From Candidatus Kryptoniota bacterium (GTDB taxonomy: Bacteria; Bacteroidota; Ignavibacteria; Kryptoniales; JAKASW01), in the NCBI GenBank assembly GCA_024641705.1, contig JAHECO010000010.1:37228-101227 (forward strand): 64,000 nt of DNA. The letters are read 5' to 3'. Positions within the stretch are counted from its first letter, which is position 1. Each line of letters opens with the position of its first letter. Shown piece by piece: positions 28,932 to 37,506 of the stretch. The position numbers and the translations under genes are program-made. Under the pieces are notes generated by a model. That model was not told the DNA's origin, did no database searches, and saw only the letters and a program-made list of their open reading frames with translations.

Positions 28932-30629
28932 TCATGAGTGCGTTTCCAGTTGTTCCGAGAATTTCTTTATTCTATTGTACAGCAAATTTCCGCCGCCAAG
29001 ATAAGAGGCCTCCCTGTGTCCTGACTTGAGAAGCACCCTGGTGGCTTCATAAGACCTGGGACCTTTCTCGCATATGAACATGACCGGCCGATGCGCATCC
29101 AACTCGTTGACTCTCGATTTGAGGTCCGATAACGGTATATGAACCGATTTCTCCGGGAACGGTACAGACCCGACTTCCGCCGGTTCCCTCACGTCGACGA
29201 ATATTCCCCGAAAAGCCGGAACCTGGAGCGGGCTGACATTCGCTACACCGTCAGTTTCCTGGCTGTCTGCCATGAATCCGAGATAATTCAGAGGAGAGAT
29301 CGGCGATGAATGTGCCGGCGTGTACGCGTGTTCCGCTTCCGACAGGTCCGCGATGGTCTTGTTATGTGAGAGCAATTCCGAAAACACATCGATGTATCTC
29401 GTCACTTCGCCCTCACCGATCAACTGCAGACCGAGCAGCCTCAGCCCGGGCTTTTCATAAACGAGTTTCCCTACGATCACTTTTGCATCCGGATGGTATT
29501 CCGGCCTGTCCGACCAACAGCCGATCACACTTCCGGTCTCATAGCCGAACTGCCGCGCTCTCTTTTCCGTCAGTCCGGCGGCGCAGACAATGTTGCTGAA
29601 CAGTTTCAGCGAGACGGCGCCTGCTGCGCCATTGAACGAAGCCTTTCTTCCCGCTATAGAATCGGCGGCGACTCTGCCCATCCGGTTGGAAAGGGATCCG
29701 AATGAAAAAGACTCCTGGGCTTTCGTAACGAAGTTCTCGACTTCTGCACAGTCACCGGCGGCCCAAATATTGGGTACGCTCGTCCTCATTTGTTCATCTA
29801 CGAGGATCCCCCCGCTTCTGCCCGTTACTACGCTCGATTTCCGGGCAAGTTGGGTGTTAGGCCTGACGCCCAGACAATAGAACACATAGTCGGCGGCGAT
29901 TCGCTGCCCATCTTCGAGTGAAACAACCGGCAGCCCTTCGCTGTCGGTCTCAATCCCCTCGACGCCAGTCGAAAGCGACAGATGAACCCTTTCAGACTTG
30001 ATACAACTCTCAAGATAAAGCGACAACTCCGGATCGAGAGAACCGGACAGGAGGCGTTCTTCTTTTTCTACGAGGACAGTTTCGATGCCCCAGAGCGAGG
30101 TCAGCGCTTCGATCATCTCACATCCCACGAACCCGCCCCCGATAACGACTGCTTTCCGGACACTCCCTTTCTCCGCGATCTTTCTGAAATTTGCGGCGTC
30201 CGACGGGGAGTGGAAGGGCGAGACCCGAGTGGAGGAGGGATAATGAAAACCGGGCCTCACCGCCTCCGAACCTGTTGCGATGAGGAGGGAGTCGTACGGA
30301 AGTACGAACGTTTCCCCCTTGTCAATATTCCTGCATTTGACTTCATTCCGATCGGCGAGGATCGCATCAACTTCGGTATTCAGACGAATCTCTACCCCTT
30401 TAACATCGCGAAAATATTTCTCATCGCGAGGCACACCGTAAGCGGTTTCGCAGAGATCGTCAACACTGTCGATCTCGCCTGCCGCGTACAAAGGCAGGCC
30501 GCAGCTGCTGAACGATATGAACGGCCCTCTTTCAATTATTGTCACACGAAAATCCCGGGAGAGCCTGCTCAATCTGGAAGCTGCTCTGCAGCCAGCCGCC
30601 ATCCCCCCTATGATTACTACATTATGCAC
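28932..30629 (-). CDS. CoA-disulfide reductase-like flavoprotein with C-terminal rhodanese domain
   Basis: VVIIGGMAAGCRAASRLSRL; SFSSCGLPLYAAGEI redox Cys; rhodanese C-terminus with RPVMFICEKGPRSYEATRVLLKSG. Confidence 0.9.
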   Translation of the reverse strand: MHNVVIIGGMAAGCRAASRLSRLSRDFRVTIIERGPFISFSSCGLPLYAAGEIDSVDDLCETAYGVPRDEKYFRDVKGVEIRLNTEVDAILADRNEVKCRNIDKGETFVLPYDSLLIATGSEAVRPGFHYPSSTRVSPFHSPSDAANFRKIAEKGSVRKAVVIGGGFVGCEMIEALTSLWGIETVLVEKEERLLSGSLDPELSLYLESCIKSERVHLSLSTGVEGIETDSEGLPVVSLEDGQRIAADYVFYCLGVRPNTQLARKSSVVTGRSGGILVDEQMRTSVPNIWAAGDCAEVENFVTKAQESFSFGSLSNRMGRVAADSIAGRKASFNGAAGAVSLKLFSNIVCAAGLTEKRARQFGYETGSVIGCWSDRPEYHPDAKVIVGKLVYEKPGLRLLGLQLIGEGEVTRYIDVFSELLSHNKTIADLSEAEHAYTPAHSSPISPLNYLGFMADSQETDGVANVSPLQVPAFRGIFVDVREPAEVGSVPFPEKSVHIPLSDLKSRVNELDAHRPVMFICEKGPRSYEATRVLLKSGHREASYLGGGNLLYNRIKKFSEQLETHS

Positions 30630-30638
30630 CGTAACAGC

Positions 30639-31796
30639 TTACGCTTCTGATTCCATTCGTATCGAAAGGACCATTTTGTAGAATATCGTTATTAAGAAGA
30701 ACCCTATGGCCCAGACACCGAGCGTGATCAAAGACTCCGGTATCGTAGGCCAGTATTGGACTACTTTTCCAAAAGGCGAAGGTATAAATCCGGTTATAAC
30801 GAGGCCGAGTCCCTTGTCAATCCATATCGATAGGAAAACCGTGATACAGGCTACGAAAAAAGTCCTGTGGTTCTCGCGGGTCTTGGGTACGATAAGCAGG
30901 ACAAGAGACACTACGGCAAGAGCGACGGAAGCCCACATCCACGGGACCAGCTTTCCTTTTCCTTCAAACCCAAAATAGAGATACTGCATATGAGAAACGT
31001 CCGAAGGAATCCCGCTGTAGAAAGTGGTAAAGAACTCCATCAGGATGAAGAATACATTCACACACATAGCATACGTTATGATCAAGCCGAGCTTTTTGAG
31101 GGCCTCGTCACCCGCGTCAAAGTCTGTCAACTTCTTCATCACGAGGCAGAGGACTACCAGCAGCGCCGGGCCTGCGGAGAACGCGGATGCCAGAAATCGG
31201 GGAGCCATAATAGCGGTCAACCAGAAAGGTCTCCCTGCGAGACCGGACAGCAAAAACGCAGTGACCGTGTGGATGCTGACAGCCCACGGAATGGAAACGA
31301 TAATGACCACCCTGATCCACTTCGGAGGAGCTGTAGATTTATGTTCCGCATCCAGCGTCACTCGCGTGATGACAACATTAAGCAGAAGGTAGCCGCTCAG
31401 CGCAATGACATCCCAGAACAACAGAGAATGAGGCGTGGGATACAACATTAAATTCAGCAACCGAAAAGGCTGGCCGAGGTCGACGAACACAAAAATCATG
31501 CACATTATAACGGAGGAGATAGCCAGGAACTCCCCAAGTATTGTAATCTTCCCGAAGGCTTTGTAATCGTGCAAATAATACGGGAGGACGACCATGACTG
31601 CAGACGCCGCCACGCCCACCATGAAGGTGAACTGGGCAATGTAAAGACCCCAGCTCACATTTCTGCTCATGCCCGTTATTCCCAGACCGTAATTGAACTG
31701 TCTCATATAGAAATAGAATCCTGTCAGGATTATCAAAGACAGAAAGACGAGCCAGCTCCAGTACCGCTTATTTCCTCTGAATGCATGTTCTATCAT
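30639..31796 (-). CDS. dsrP: DsrP, NrfD-family integral membrane subunit
   Basis: GITGMSRNVSWGLYIAQFTFMVGVAASAVMVVLPYYLHDYKAFGKI; position after dsrJ/dsrO. Confidence 0.93.
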   Translation of the reverse strand: MIEHAFRGNKRYWSWLVFLSLIILTGFYFYMRQFNYGLGITGMSRNVSWGLYIAQFTFMVGVAASAVMVVLPYYLHDYKAFGKITILGEFLAISSVIMCMIFVFVDLGQPFRLLNLMLYPTPHSLLFWDVIALSGYLLLNVVITRVTLDAEHKSTAPPKWIRVVIIVSIPWAVSIHTVTAFLLSGLAGRPFWLTAIMAPRFLASAFSAGPALLVVLCLVMKKLTDFDAGDEALKKLGLIITYAMCVNVFFILMEFFTTFYSGIPSDVSHMQYLYFGFEGKGKLVPWMWASVALAVVSLVLLIVPKTRENHRTFFVACITVFLSIWIDKGLGLVITGFIPSPFGKVVQYWPTIPESLITLGVWAIGFFLITIFYKMVLSIRMESEA

Positions 31797-31805
31797 ATGT
31801 GCGCC

Positions 31806-32609
31806 TTATACGAGATAATAGATTTCAGGACTTGTACCCAGGCCGGGTTTTCGCCTTATGGAGAAATTGTCTTTCAGCAGCTGCCTCACCTCTGAGCCGG
31901 GATCGTTGAGGTTGCCGAAGACAAGCGCCTTTCCGGGGCAGACGTCGACACATATCGGCGACAGTCCCTGCGACACCCTCTCGTCACACCAGGTACATTT
32001 CTCGACGACTCCTTTCATACGAGTCGGGAAATCCGGATTGATATCCTTGATGAAAGGTCTCGGGTCTCTCCAGTTAAAGCTCCTCGAGCCATACGGGCAG
32101 GCTGCCATGCAGTATCGGCATCCGATGCACCTGTGCCAGTCGATCATTACGATCCCGTCGTCGCGTTTGAAAGTCGCCTGCGTCGGACACACTTCCACGC
32201 ACGGAGGGTTGTCACAGCTATTGCAGAAGACCGGCACTTTTTTGTTCTTGAACTCGTCCTTCATATAGAAGTTTTCCTGGTCGAGGAAGGCATCCTGATA
32301 AGGTTCTTTCCAGATCCACTTTATTTCATCCTTCGATTCGCCGAAGTCCGGGATGTTATGCGCCTTGTTGCAAGCGTCGATGCACTTTGTGCACCCTTGC
32401 TCGGAAACACATTTCCTGAGATCCACCACCATCGCCAGGCGTACCTTTTGCGCCGGCTTCGTTCCTGCCAGACGCTTTCCGGCACCTATCGCTTTGGCGA
32501 CCAGTTTTGCGGAGGTGCTTCCCGCGTGAACGCTTACATATTTTTCGGCCGTCACACCAAGTGCAGTCAGACCGACCAGTTTCAGAAGGGTCCTTCGACT
32601 TATGCTCAT
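31806..32609 (-). CDS. dsrO: DsrO, periplasmic 4Fe-4S protein with Tat-type signal
   Basis: MSISRRTLLKLVGLTALG twin-Arg start; CVSEQGCTKCIDACNKAHNIPDFG; multiple CxxCxxxC motifs. Confidence 0.94.
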   Translation of the reverse strand: MSISRRTLLKLVGLTALGVTAEKYVSVHAGSTSAKLVAKAIGAGKRLAGTKPAQKVRLAMVVDLRKCVSEQGCTKCIDACNKAHNIPDFGESKDEIKWIWKEPYQDAFLDQENFYMKDEFKNKKVPVFCNSCDNPPCVEVCPTQATFKRDDGIVMIDWHRCIGCRYCMAACPYGSRSFNWRDPRPFIKDINPDFPTRMKGVVEKCTWCDERVSQGLSPICVDVCPGKALVFGNLNDPGSEVRQLLKDNFSIRRKPGLGTSPEIYYLV

Positions 32610-33001
32610 TGTATGCTCAAATTCCGAGGTTTGTTGTGACAGTCCCAGCAGTAAGGAGTTACACCGACGTAGCTGTGGCACTGGTCGCAGAACTGCGAGG
32701 TGTTCGGATGGCAACCCAGGCAGGTCTTTGTAAACCTCATCTCATATTCTTTACCGTTGTCCGAGCTGAAATAGGTTTCTCCCTTCCTTACGACCTCGTA
32801 TCTCCAGTCATTCAGCAGCCTCATGTGGTCCCGGCGCATGAACTCTGCGGCTGCGACGCATTCTTTCTGGTTTTCCTTGGAGGGTAGAACAAGATCGGGT
32901 CTTTGCAGAGCTTTGCCGTTGAGTACGTCATACCACACCGGGGAGGTGAACAACGCGGCGAAGATTATCAGCCCGGCTATTATTTTCCCGCTATCATACA
33001 T
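32606..33001 (-). CDS. dsrJ: DsrJ, triheme cytochrome c
   Basis: N-terminal membrane anchor; CLGCH, CDQCH, CWDCH; ATGA overlap with dsrO. Confidence 0.95.
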   Translation of the reverse strand: MYDSGKIIAGLIIFAALFTSPVWYDVLNGKALQRPDLVLPSKENQKECVAAAEFMRRDHMRLLNDWRYEVVRKGETYFSSDNGKEYEMRFTKTCLGCHPNTSQFCDQCHSYVGVTPYCWDCHNKPRNLSIQ

Positions 33002-33041
33002 TATAATTCCCTTCGAGTGGATATCCGATTGTCAACACTAA

Positions 33042-33455
33042 TCATCTCGCCCTCAGCTTCCACTTCGATCTCTCGATAATCGAGGAGAGTATCATTTCCA
33101 GTTCATCGGCTTCCCGGATCAGCGTCTGTGCTGCATCGGCGTTATCGAGTTCATTTGTTTCATTAATGAGCCTGAGCCAGTACCGGCTCTCCTTCACTTT
33201 CTTCCTGCTTATCTTTGCCCTCACCATGAAATCTTTGCCGCTCAGCGCTTCGTTAGCTTCGATATAACTCGCCCCGGCACACCCGGACGAGTTCACCAGC
33301 TGCTTGCCGTCTTCGACATTGGCCATAGTCTTCGGAAGCGCCTTCGCGAAAATCCTTACAGCCTTCGAGAATTGGAAAGCCCTCTCCTCGAGATCGGCCG
33401 CACACCGGCTCTCGGGCGGATAAGATTGGGTCCCGTCCATCTCAGTCTCCCCCAT
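33042..33455 (-). CDS. Four-helix-bundle protein (23S rRNA intervening-sequence-protein type)
   Basis: RAFQFSKAVRIFAKALP...SSGCAGASYIEANEALSGKDFMVRAKISRKKVKESRYWLRLI matches the IVP/four-helix-bundle pattern; exact start uncertain. Confidence 0.85.
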   Translation of the reverse strand: MGETEMDGTQSYPPESRCAADLEERAFQFSKAVRIFAKALPKTMANVEDGKQLVNSSGCAGASYIEANEALSGKDFMVRAKISRKKVKESRYWLRLINETNELDNADAAQTLIREADELEMILSSIIERSKWKLRAR

Positions 33456-33531
33456 TAGTGTACAGGATTCTGTTTGTTTGAAACGATACGATGCTGAAAC
33501 AGGATTCAGAGTCCATTTGTCTGCAGGTCGG

Positions 33532-35151
33532 TTATTCAGCCGCGGTTCCATTCGTCTCCAATGGATCGCCGCGCAGGTCTGTCGTCCTTTCCTTCTCGCC
33601 CTTCATGACGAGGGCGTTGCCGACCAGCTCATGCACGCCGCCCACGTCCACTCCTCCGACCCAGTATTCCATAAGAGGCGGAAGGGTGGCCTTGTCGATC
33701 GCGCATATGCATCCGAGGAAATTGACGGCATGTTTTTCCTTTACAAACTTCACGGCATTGGCTCTGGGCAGGCCGCCTCGCAACCGCATTTCGAGGTTCT
33801 CGTCGGTCCCGAGCCCGGCCCCGCTTCCGCAGCAGAACGTCTGCGCTTTGATCGTGTTCTCCGGCATCTCGAAGAAGTGGTTGCACGAGTTCCTGATTAT
33901 GTAGCGTGGCTCTTCGATCAGCCCGAACGCCCGGGCAGGATTGCACGAATCGTGGAAGGTCACTCTGCGGTGATCGTTGCGACTCTTATCCAGCGTTATT
34001 TTGCCGTTTTTTATCAGATCGGACGTAAACTCACATATGTGTACCATCTTCGTCGAGCGGGCGTTTTCGAATCTCGTTCCCGTAACGGGGGATACGGGCT
34101 CCTCGAGAAAATCGGCGGGGCCGTTCATGGTGTCCATGTACTGGTGGACCACCCTCCACATGTGGCCGCACTCGCCGCCGAGGATCCATTTCACGCCAAG
34201 CCGCCTCGCCTCAGCATACATTTTTGCGTTGAGGCTCTTCATGAGATCGTGGGATATGAACGACCCGAAATTCCCTCCTTCCGACGCGTATGTGCTCCAC
34301 GTGTAATCCAGTCCTATCTCGTGGAACAAAGCGAGGTATCCGAGCAGAGTGTAATAATGCGGACTGCCGAAGTAATCGGCGGACGGGGTAATGAAAAGGA
34401 TTTCGGCCCCTTTCTTGTTGATCGGCGCCTCCACCCTGATTCCCGTAATCGACTCCAGTTCGTCGACCGCGAAATCGATACTGTCCTTGAAACCGTGCGG
34501 CTGGATACCGAGGTGATTGCCCGTCCTGAAACTGTTGGCTACAGGAGTGACAATCCAATCGATATTGACGCCTATTAAGCTCAGAAGCTCGCGGACCAGT
34601 ATGGTTATCTCCGCGGTGTCGATGCCGTAGGGACAGAAGACGGAACATCGCCGGCACTGTGTGCACTGGTAGAAATAGTAAAACCACTCCTTTATCACGT
34701 CGACCGTCAGTTCGCGCGCTCCGGCAAATTTGCCGAGGATCTTCCCTGCGAACGTGAAATCGTTTCTGTACACAGACCGCAGAAGCTCCGCTCTCATGAC
34801 CGGCATGTTCTTCGGATCGCCCGAGCCTATGAAGAAATGACATTTGTCCGCGCACGCACCGCACCGGACACAGACATCCATGAATATCTGCAGCGATCTG
34901 AACCTTTGCAGTCTGTCCCGAAGGCCTTCAAGTATGATTTGTTTCCAGTTCTCCGGCAGTTGCCAATCGGGGTCCGTAGGCTGCCACTTCCTCGGATTCG
35001 GCAGTTGCAGATACTCGGCGCTCTTCGGGGTCCCGCTGTAATTGTAAGTGCCATGCTTGAATTCGACCGACGGTTCCGTCGGGCGCTTCCGCGGAATCTC
35101 ATGACTGATCTTACCGGCAAGCTCTTCAGGTTTTAGTTTTGGTCCGGACAT
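33532..35151 (-). CDS. dsrK: DsrK, HdrD-like Fe-S subunit
   Basis: CVRCGACADKCHFFIGSGDPKNMPVMRAELLRSVYR; CTQCRRCSVFCPYGIDTAEIT; FHDSCNPARAFGL; FCCGSGAG. Confidence 0.96.
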   Translation of the reverse strand: MSGPKLKPEELAGKISHEIPRKRPTEPSVEFKHGTYNYSGTPKSAEYLQLPNPRKWQPTDPDWQLPENWKQIILEGLRDRLQRFRSLQIFMDVCVRCGACADKCHFFIGSGDPKNMPVMRAELLRSVYRNDFTFAGKILGKFAGARELTVDVIKEWFYYFYQCTQCRRCSVFCPYGIDTAEITILVRELLSLIGVNIDWIVTPVANSFRTGNHLGIQPHGFKDSIDFAVDELESITGIRVEAPINKKGAEILFITPSADYFGSPHYYTLLGYLALFHEIGLDYTWSTYASEGGNFGSFISHDLMKSLNAKMYAEARRLGVKWILGGECGHMWRVVHQYMDTMNGPADFLEEPVSPVTGTRFENARSTKMVHICEFTSDLIKNGKITLDKSRNDHRRVTFHDSCNPARAFGLIEEPRYIIRNSCNHFFEMPENTIKAQTFCCGSGAGLGTDENLEMRLRGGLPRANAVKFVKEKHAVNFLGCICAIDKATLPPLMEYWVGGVDVGGVHELVGNALVMKGEKERTTDLRGDPLETNGTAAE

Positions 35152-35153
35152 CT

Positions 35154-36146
35154 TTATTCCTTATCTAAGGGTAAGCCAGCTGCTTTCATTTTCTCCCTGA
35201 ACTCATCTTCATACTCCCCGTAAGTGTGGACTCTGACGGGATGGTCCCACGGGTTGACGTGCCTCTTCATGCGGCTGTTGTTCGCAAGGTTCCTTGTCGG
35301 CGAGAGAAATATCCCGGGCATGTGAAGCAGCTTGCTGAATGGGAAATACACGAGGAGCGTGCAGACGAGAAACAGGTGTATATAAAACAGGACACCCGTA
35401 ACCTGCGGCACCACCGGGTGAAATGTGAACAGTCCGATTGCAAGTTCCTTTACGTTTACCAGGTCGATCCTGAAGAAATATCGCATCAGGATCCCGGTCA
35501 CCGCGATACTCAGAAGCAGGAACAGCGGGAAGTAGTCGGCCGACAATGAAATATACCTGAGCCTGGCATCGACCAGGCGACGCAGTACCAGGTATGACAG
35601 CGCGGCCAGGATCAGGATGTCGGTGATGTAAAGCCCGGGAAGTCCGACCTGGAAGAACCCATCGATCCCCTGGATCGCGAAGACAAAGGACGGGACCGGC
35701 TCCATGAACAGCCTCAGGTGCCTCAAGACAATAATCAGCATGGACCAGTGGAAGACGATCGCACCGAGCCACAAGTACTTGTTGCTGCCGTAAACCAGCT
35801 TCGGTCCGTTTCTCAATTCCATCTTGGTATTTCTGAAAAGCGAACGAAAGAACAGAATTTCCAGAGCCATCCTGCCGATAACTCCGAGCGTCGTGTGTGG
35901 GCTCTCCAGTCTGCTGTTCCTGATCCATGGAAGGGATTTCTGTTGGCCCGCTACTGTGGGTATATGGAACGGCACGGGCGATTTTGCCCATTTGACAACT
36001 CTTGATACAATCCCGACAAGGAAGACGGCTATCGAGGCGTACGGGATAATGACCCCGAAGAGGAAATACAGCTTAGCGACACCCGCTCCGAGAACAGCCG
36101 CCGCTATGACTACCAATATTGCAAGAAGCGAGAAGACGATGTTCAT
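35154..36146 (-). CDS. dsrM: DsrM, NarI-like cytochrome b subunit
   Basis: Multiple TMs; GRMALEILFFRSLFRNTKMELRNGPKLVYGSNKYLWLGAIVFHWSMLIIVLRHLRLF; adjacent to dsrK. Confidence 0.95.
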   Translation of the reverse strand: MNIVFSLLAILVVIAAAVLGAGVAKLYFLFGVIIPYASIAVFLVGIVSRVVKWAKSPVPFHIPTVAGQQKSLPWIRNSRLESPHTTLGVIGRMALEILFFRSLFRNTKMELRNGPKLVYGSNKYLWLGAIVFHWSMLIIVLRHLRLFMEPVPSFVFAIQGIDGFFQVGLPGLYITDILILAALSYLVLRRLVDARLRYISLSADYFPLFLLLSIAVTGILMRYFFRIDLVNVKELAIGLFTFHPVVPQVTGVLFYIHLFLVCTLLVYFPFSKLLHMPGIFLSPTRNLANNSRMKRHVNPWDHPVRVHTYGEYEDEFREKMKAAGLPLDKE

Positions 36147-36257
36147 TAATATTCCCTCTGCCGAAATTCTCTTATTAGTTTATATCTCAAAGCCACAGCT
36201 CCCTCCCGGGTTGTGCATGACCGTGTAAATCCCGGGGAGAAACCGGGAGGCGATAGA

Positions 36258-36317
36258 CACAAAAGGCACCGATAACATTCCTTGTTTTTCTTTCTCTGTG
36301 TCTCGGTGCCTCTTGTG
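36258..36317. repeat. 15-bp inverted repeat of the CACAGAGGCACAGAGACACAGAG-like type
   Basis: CACAAAAGGCACCGA (36258-36272) and TCGGTGCCTCTTGTG (36303-36317), one mismatch; intervening TTTCTCTGTGTC. Confidence 0.65.
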
Positions 36318-36342
36318 ACAAAATCTTTCTTTGGCAGCCGAT

Positions 36343-36858
36343 TCAGTCATCCTGTCCGACTCCGCCGTTCTGCACCATCGCCTGCAACGAACGCGATTTC
36401 AATTCATTCATGCGGATTTGAAAGACCTTTTCCCGCGCGCTCATGTACGAGTCAAAAGCGCTTAAACCCAGATTGTCGATCCTGAAATCAAGGTCCTCGA
36501 GCTCACCACAGTGTCCAGATTCACGAAGATCTTTTCCGATGACGTCCTGTATAGCTTCTTTCAAGTCGAAGACAAATCTGATCGCCTGAGACGGCGAGAA
36601 ATCCTGCACTGCTCTGATCCTGACGATCTCGGTTACAAGCGACTCCGCCACACCCGTATCGCTCTCGCCGAGGAGTTCATCGAATATGGCTCCGGCGTTG
36701 CTCGTTATCGTGCAGCCAATAGGGTTGGCGAATCGATCTTTCTGGGACGTCAGGAACTTCAGGCTGTCTGACGGATAGGAGCCGAGTATTCTCCGGACCC
36801 AGTTGTCGACGATAACCGATTTTTGTCTTGTAAGTAGTTCTTTCAGCATAATGCTCAA
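36343..36858 (-). CDS. RsbRD N-terminal-domain-like protein
   Basis: MLKELLTRQKSVIVDNWVRRILGSYPSDSLKFLTSQKDRFANPIG...SPSQAIRFVFDLKEAI; upstream of dsrM as in known sulfate reducers. Confidence 0.8.
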   Translation of the reverse strand: MSIMLKELLTRQKSVIVDNWVRRILGSYPSDSLKFLTSQKDRFANPIGCTITSNAGAIFDELLGESDTGVAESLVTEIVRIRAVQDFSPSQAIRFVFDLKEAIQDVIGKDLRESGHCGELEDLDFRIDNLGLSAFDSYMSAREKVFQIRMNELKSRSLQAMVQNGGVGQDD

Positions 36859-37035
36859 GAATAGCTATAGGGGCTTTGACCGGCCCGGATTTCTCGAGGA
36901 TTGGTTGCCTTTCCGGGACCTTGAATGGATGAATCGTTCGGTCGTCATGACCGCTTCCCGGGCAGACGCGGTCTGCCCGGATTCAAGGAAGTTCGAGGGA
37001 AGGTGAACCGCTCGGGGTCCGGAACCCGGAAACTG

Positions 37036-37353
37036 TCAAACGCAGCCGGTCGGTTTCGCCAGACCCGCCACCTTACAGGCACCTTTCGCCGGACCCGACG
37101 GGTACAGGTCGTAAATTTCCTTCAGAGAAAAGCCGGTTTCTTTGCAGACCTTTCTCACCATAGGTGCGATTCCGTACTGCTTGTAATAATCACGAAGGTA
37201 GTAGACGATCTTCCAGTGAGCCTCTGTCATCTCTTTCACGTCTTCAGTCGTAGCGAGTGCCTTTGCTACGTCTTCGTTCCAATCCTCAGGTTTCTGCATG
37301 AAACCGTCTTCATCGACTTCAATCTTGACATTTTGATATTCGAAGGTCGGCAT
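37036..37353 (-). CDS. dsrC: DsrC/TusE-family protein
   Basis: DEDGFMQKPEDWNEDVAKALA...ITEAHW-like region; C-terminus GACKVAGLAKPTGCV with both conserved Cys. Confidence 0.96.
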   Translation of the reverse strand: MPTFEYQNVKIEVDEDGFMQKPEDWNEDVAKALATTEDVKEMTEAHWKIVYYLRDYYKQYGIAPMVRKVCKETGFSLKEIYDLYPSGPAKGACKVAGLAKPTGCV

Positions 37354-37426
37354 GGTGTTGTCCTGTCAATTGTTTATGATTTCTTGATCTTCATCGGTCG
37401 TTACAGTGTATATGATTTCTGACAAG

Positions 37427-37482
37427 GGAATAATGGGTTAATGGAATGTTGGACGGGTCAAAGATGCTTCTTCCATTATTCC
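37427..37482. repeat. Palindromic repeat between dsrC and dsrL-like gene
   Basis: GGAATAATGG (37427-37436) perfectly inverted in CCATTATTCC (37473-37482); further TGGAATGTTGG / CCGACGTTCCA complementarity. Confidence 0.65.
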
Positions 37483-37506
37483 GACGTTCCAGAATTCCGA
37501 TATTCC

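Noticed and set aside
33478-34578. 366-aa plus-strand ORF opposite dsrK
   Set aside because: Shadow ORF; no protein motifs.
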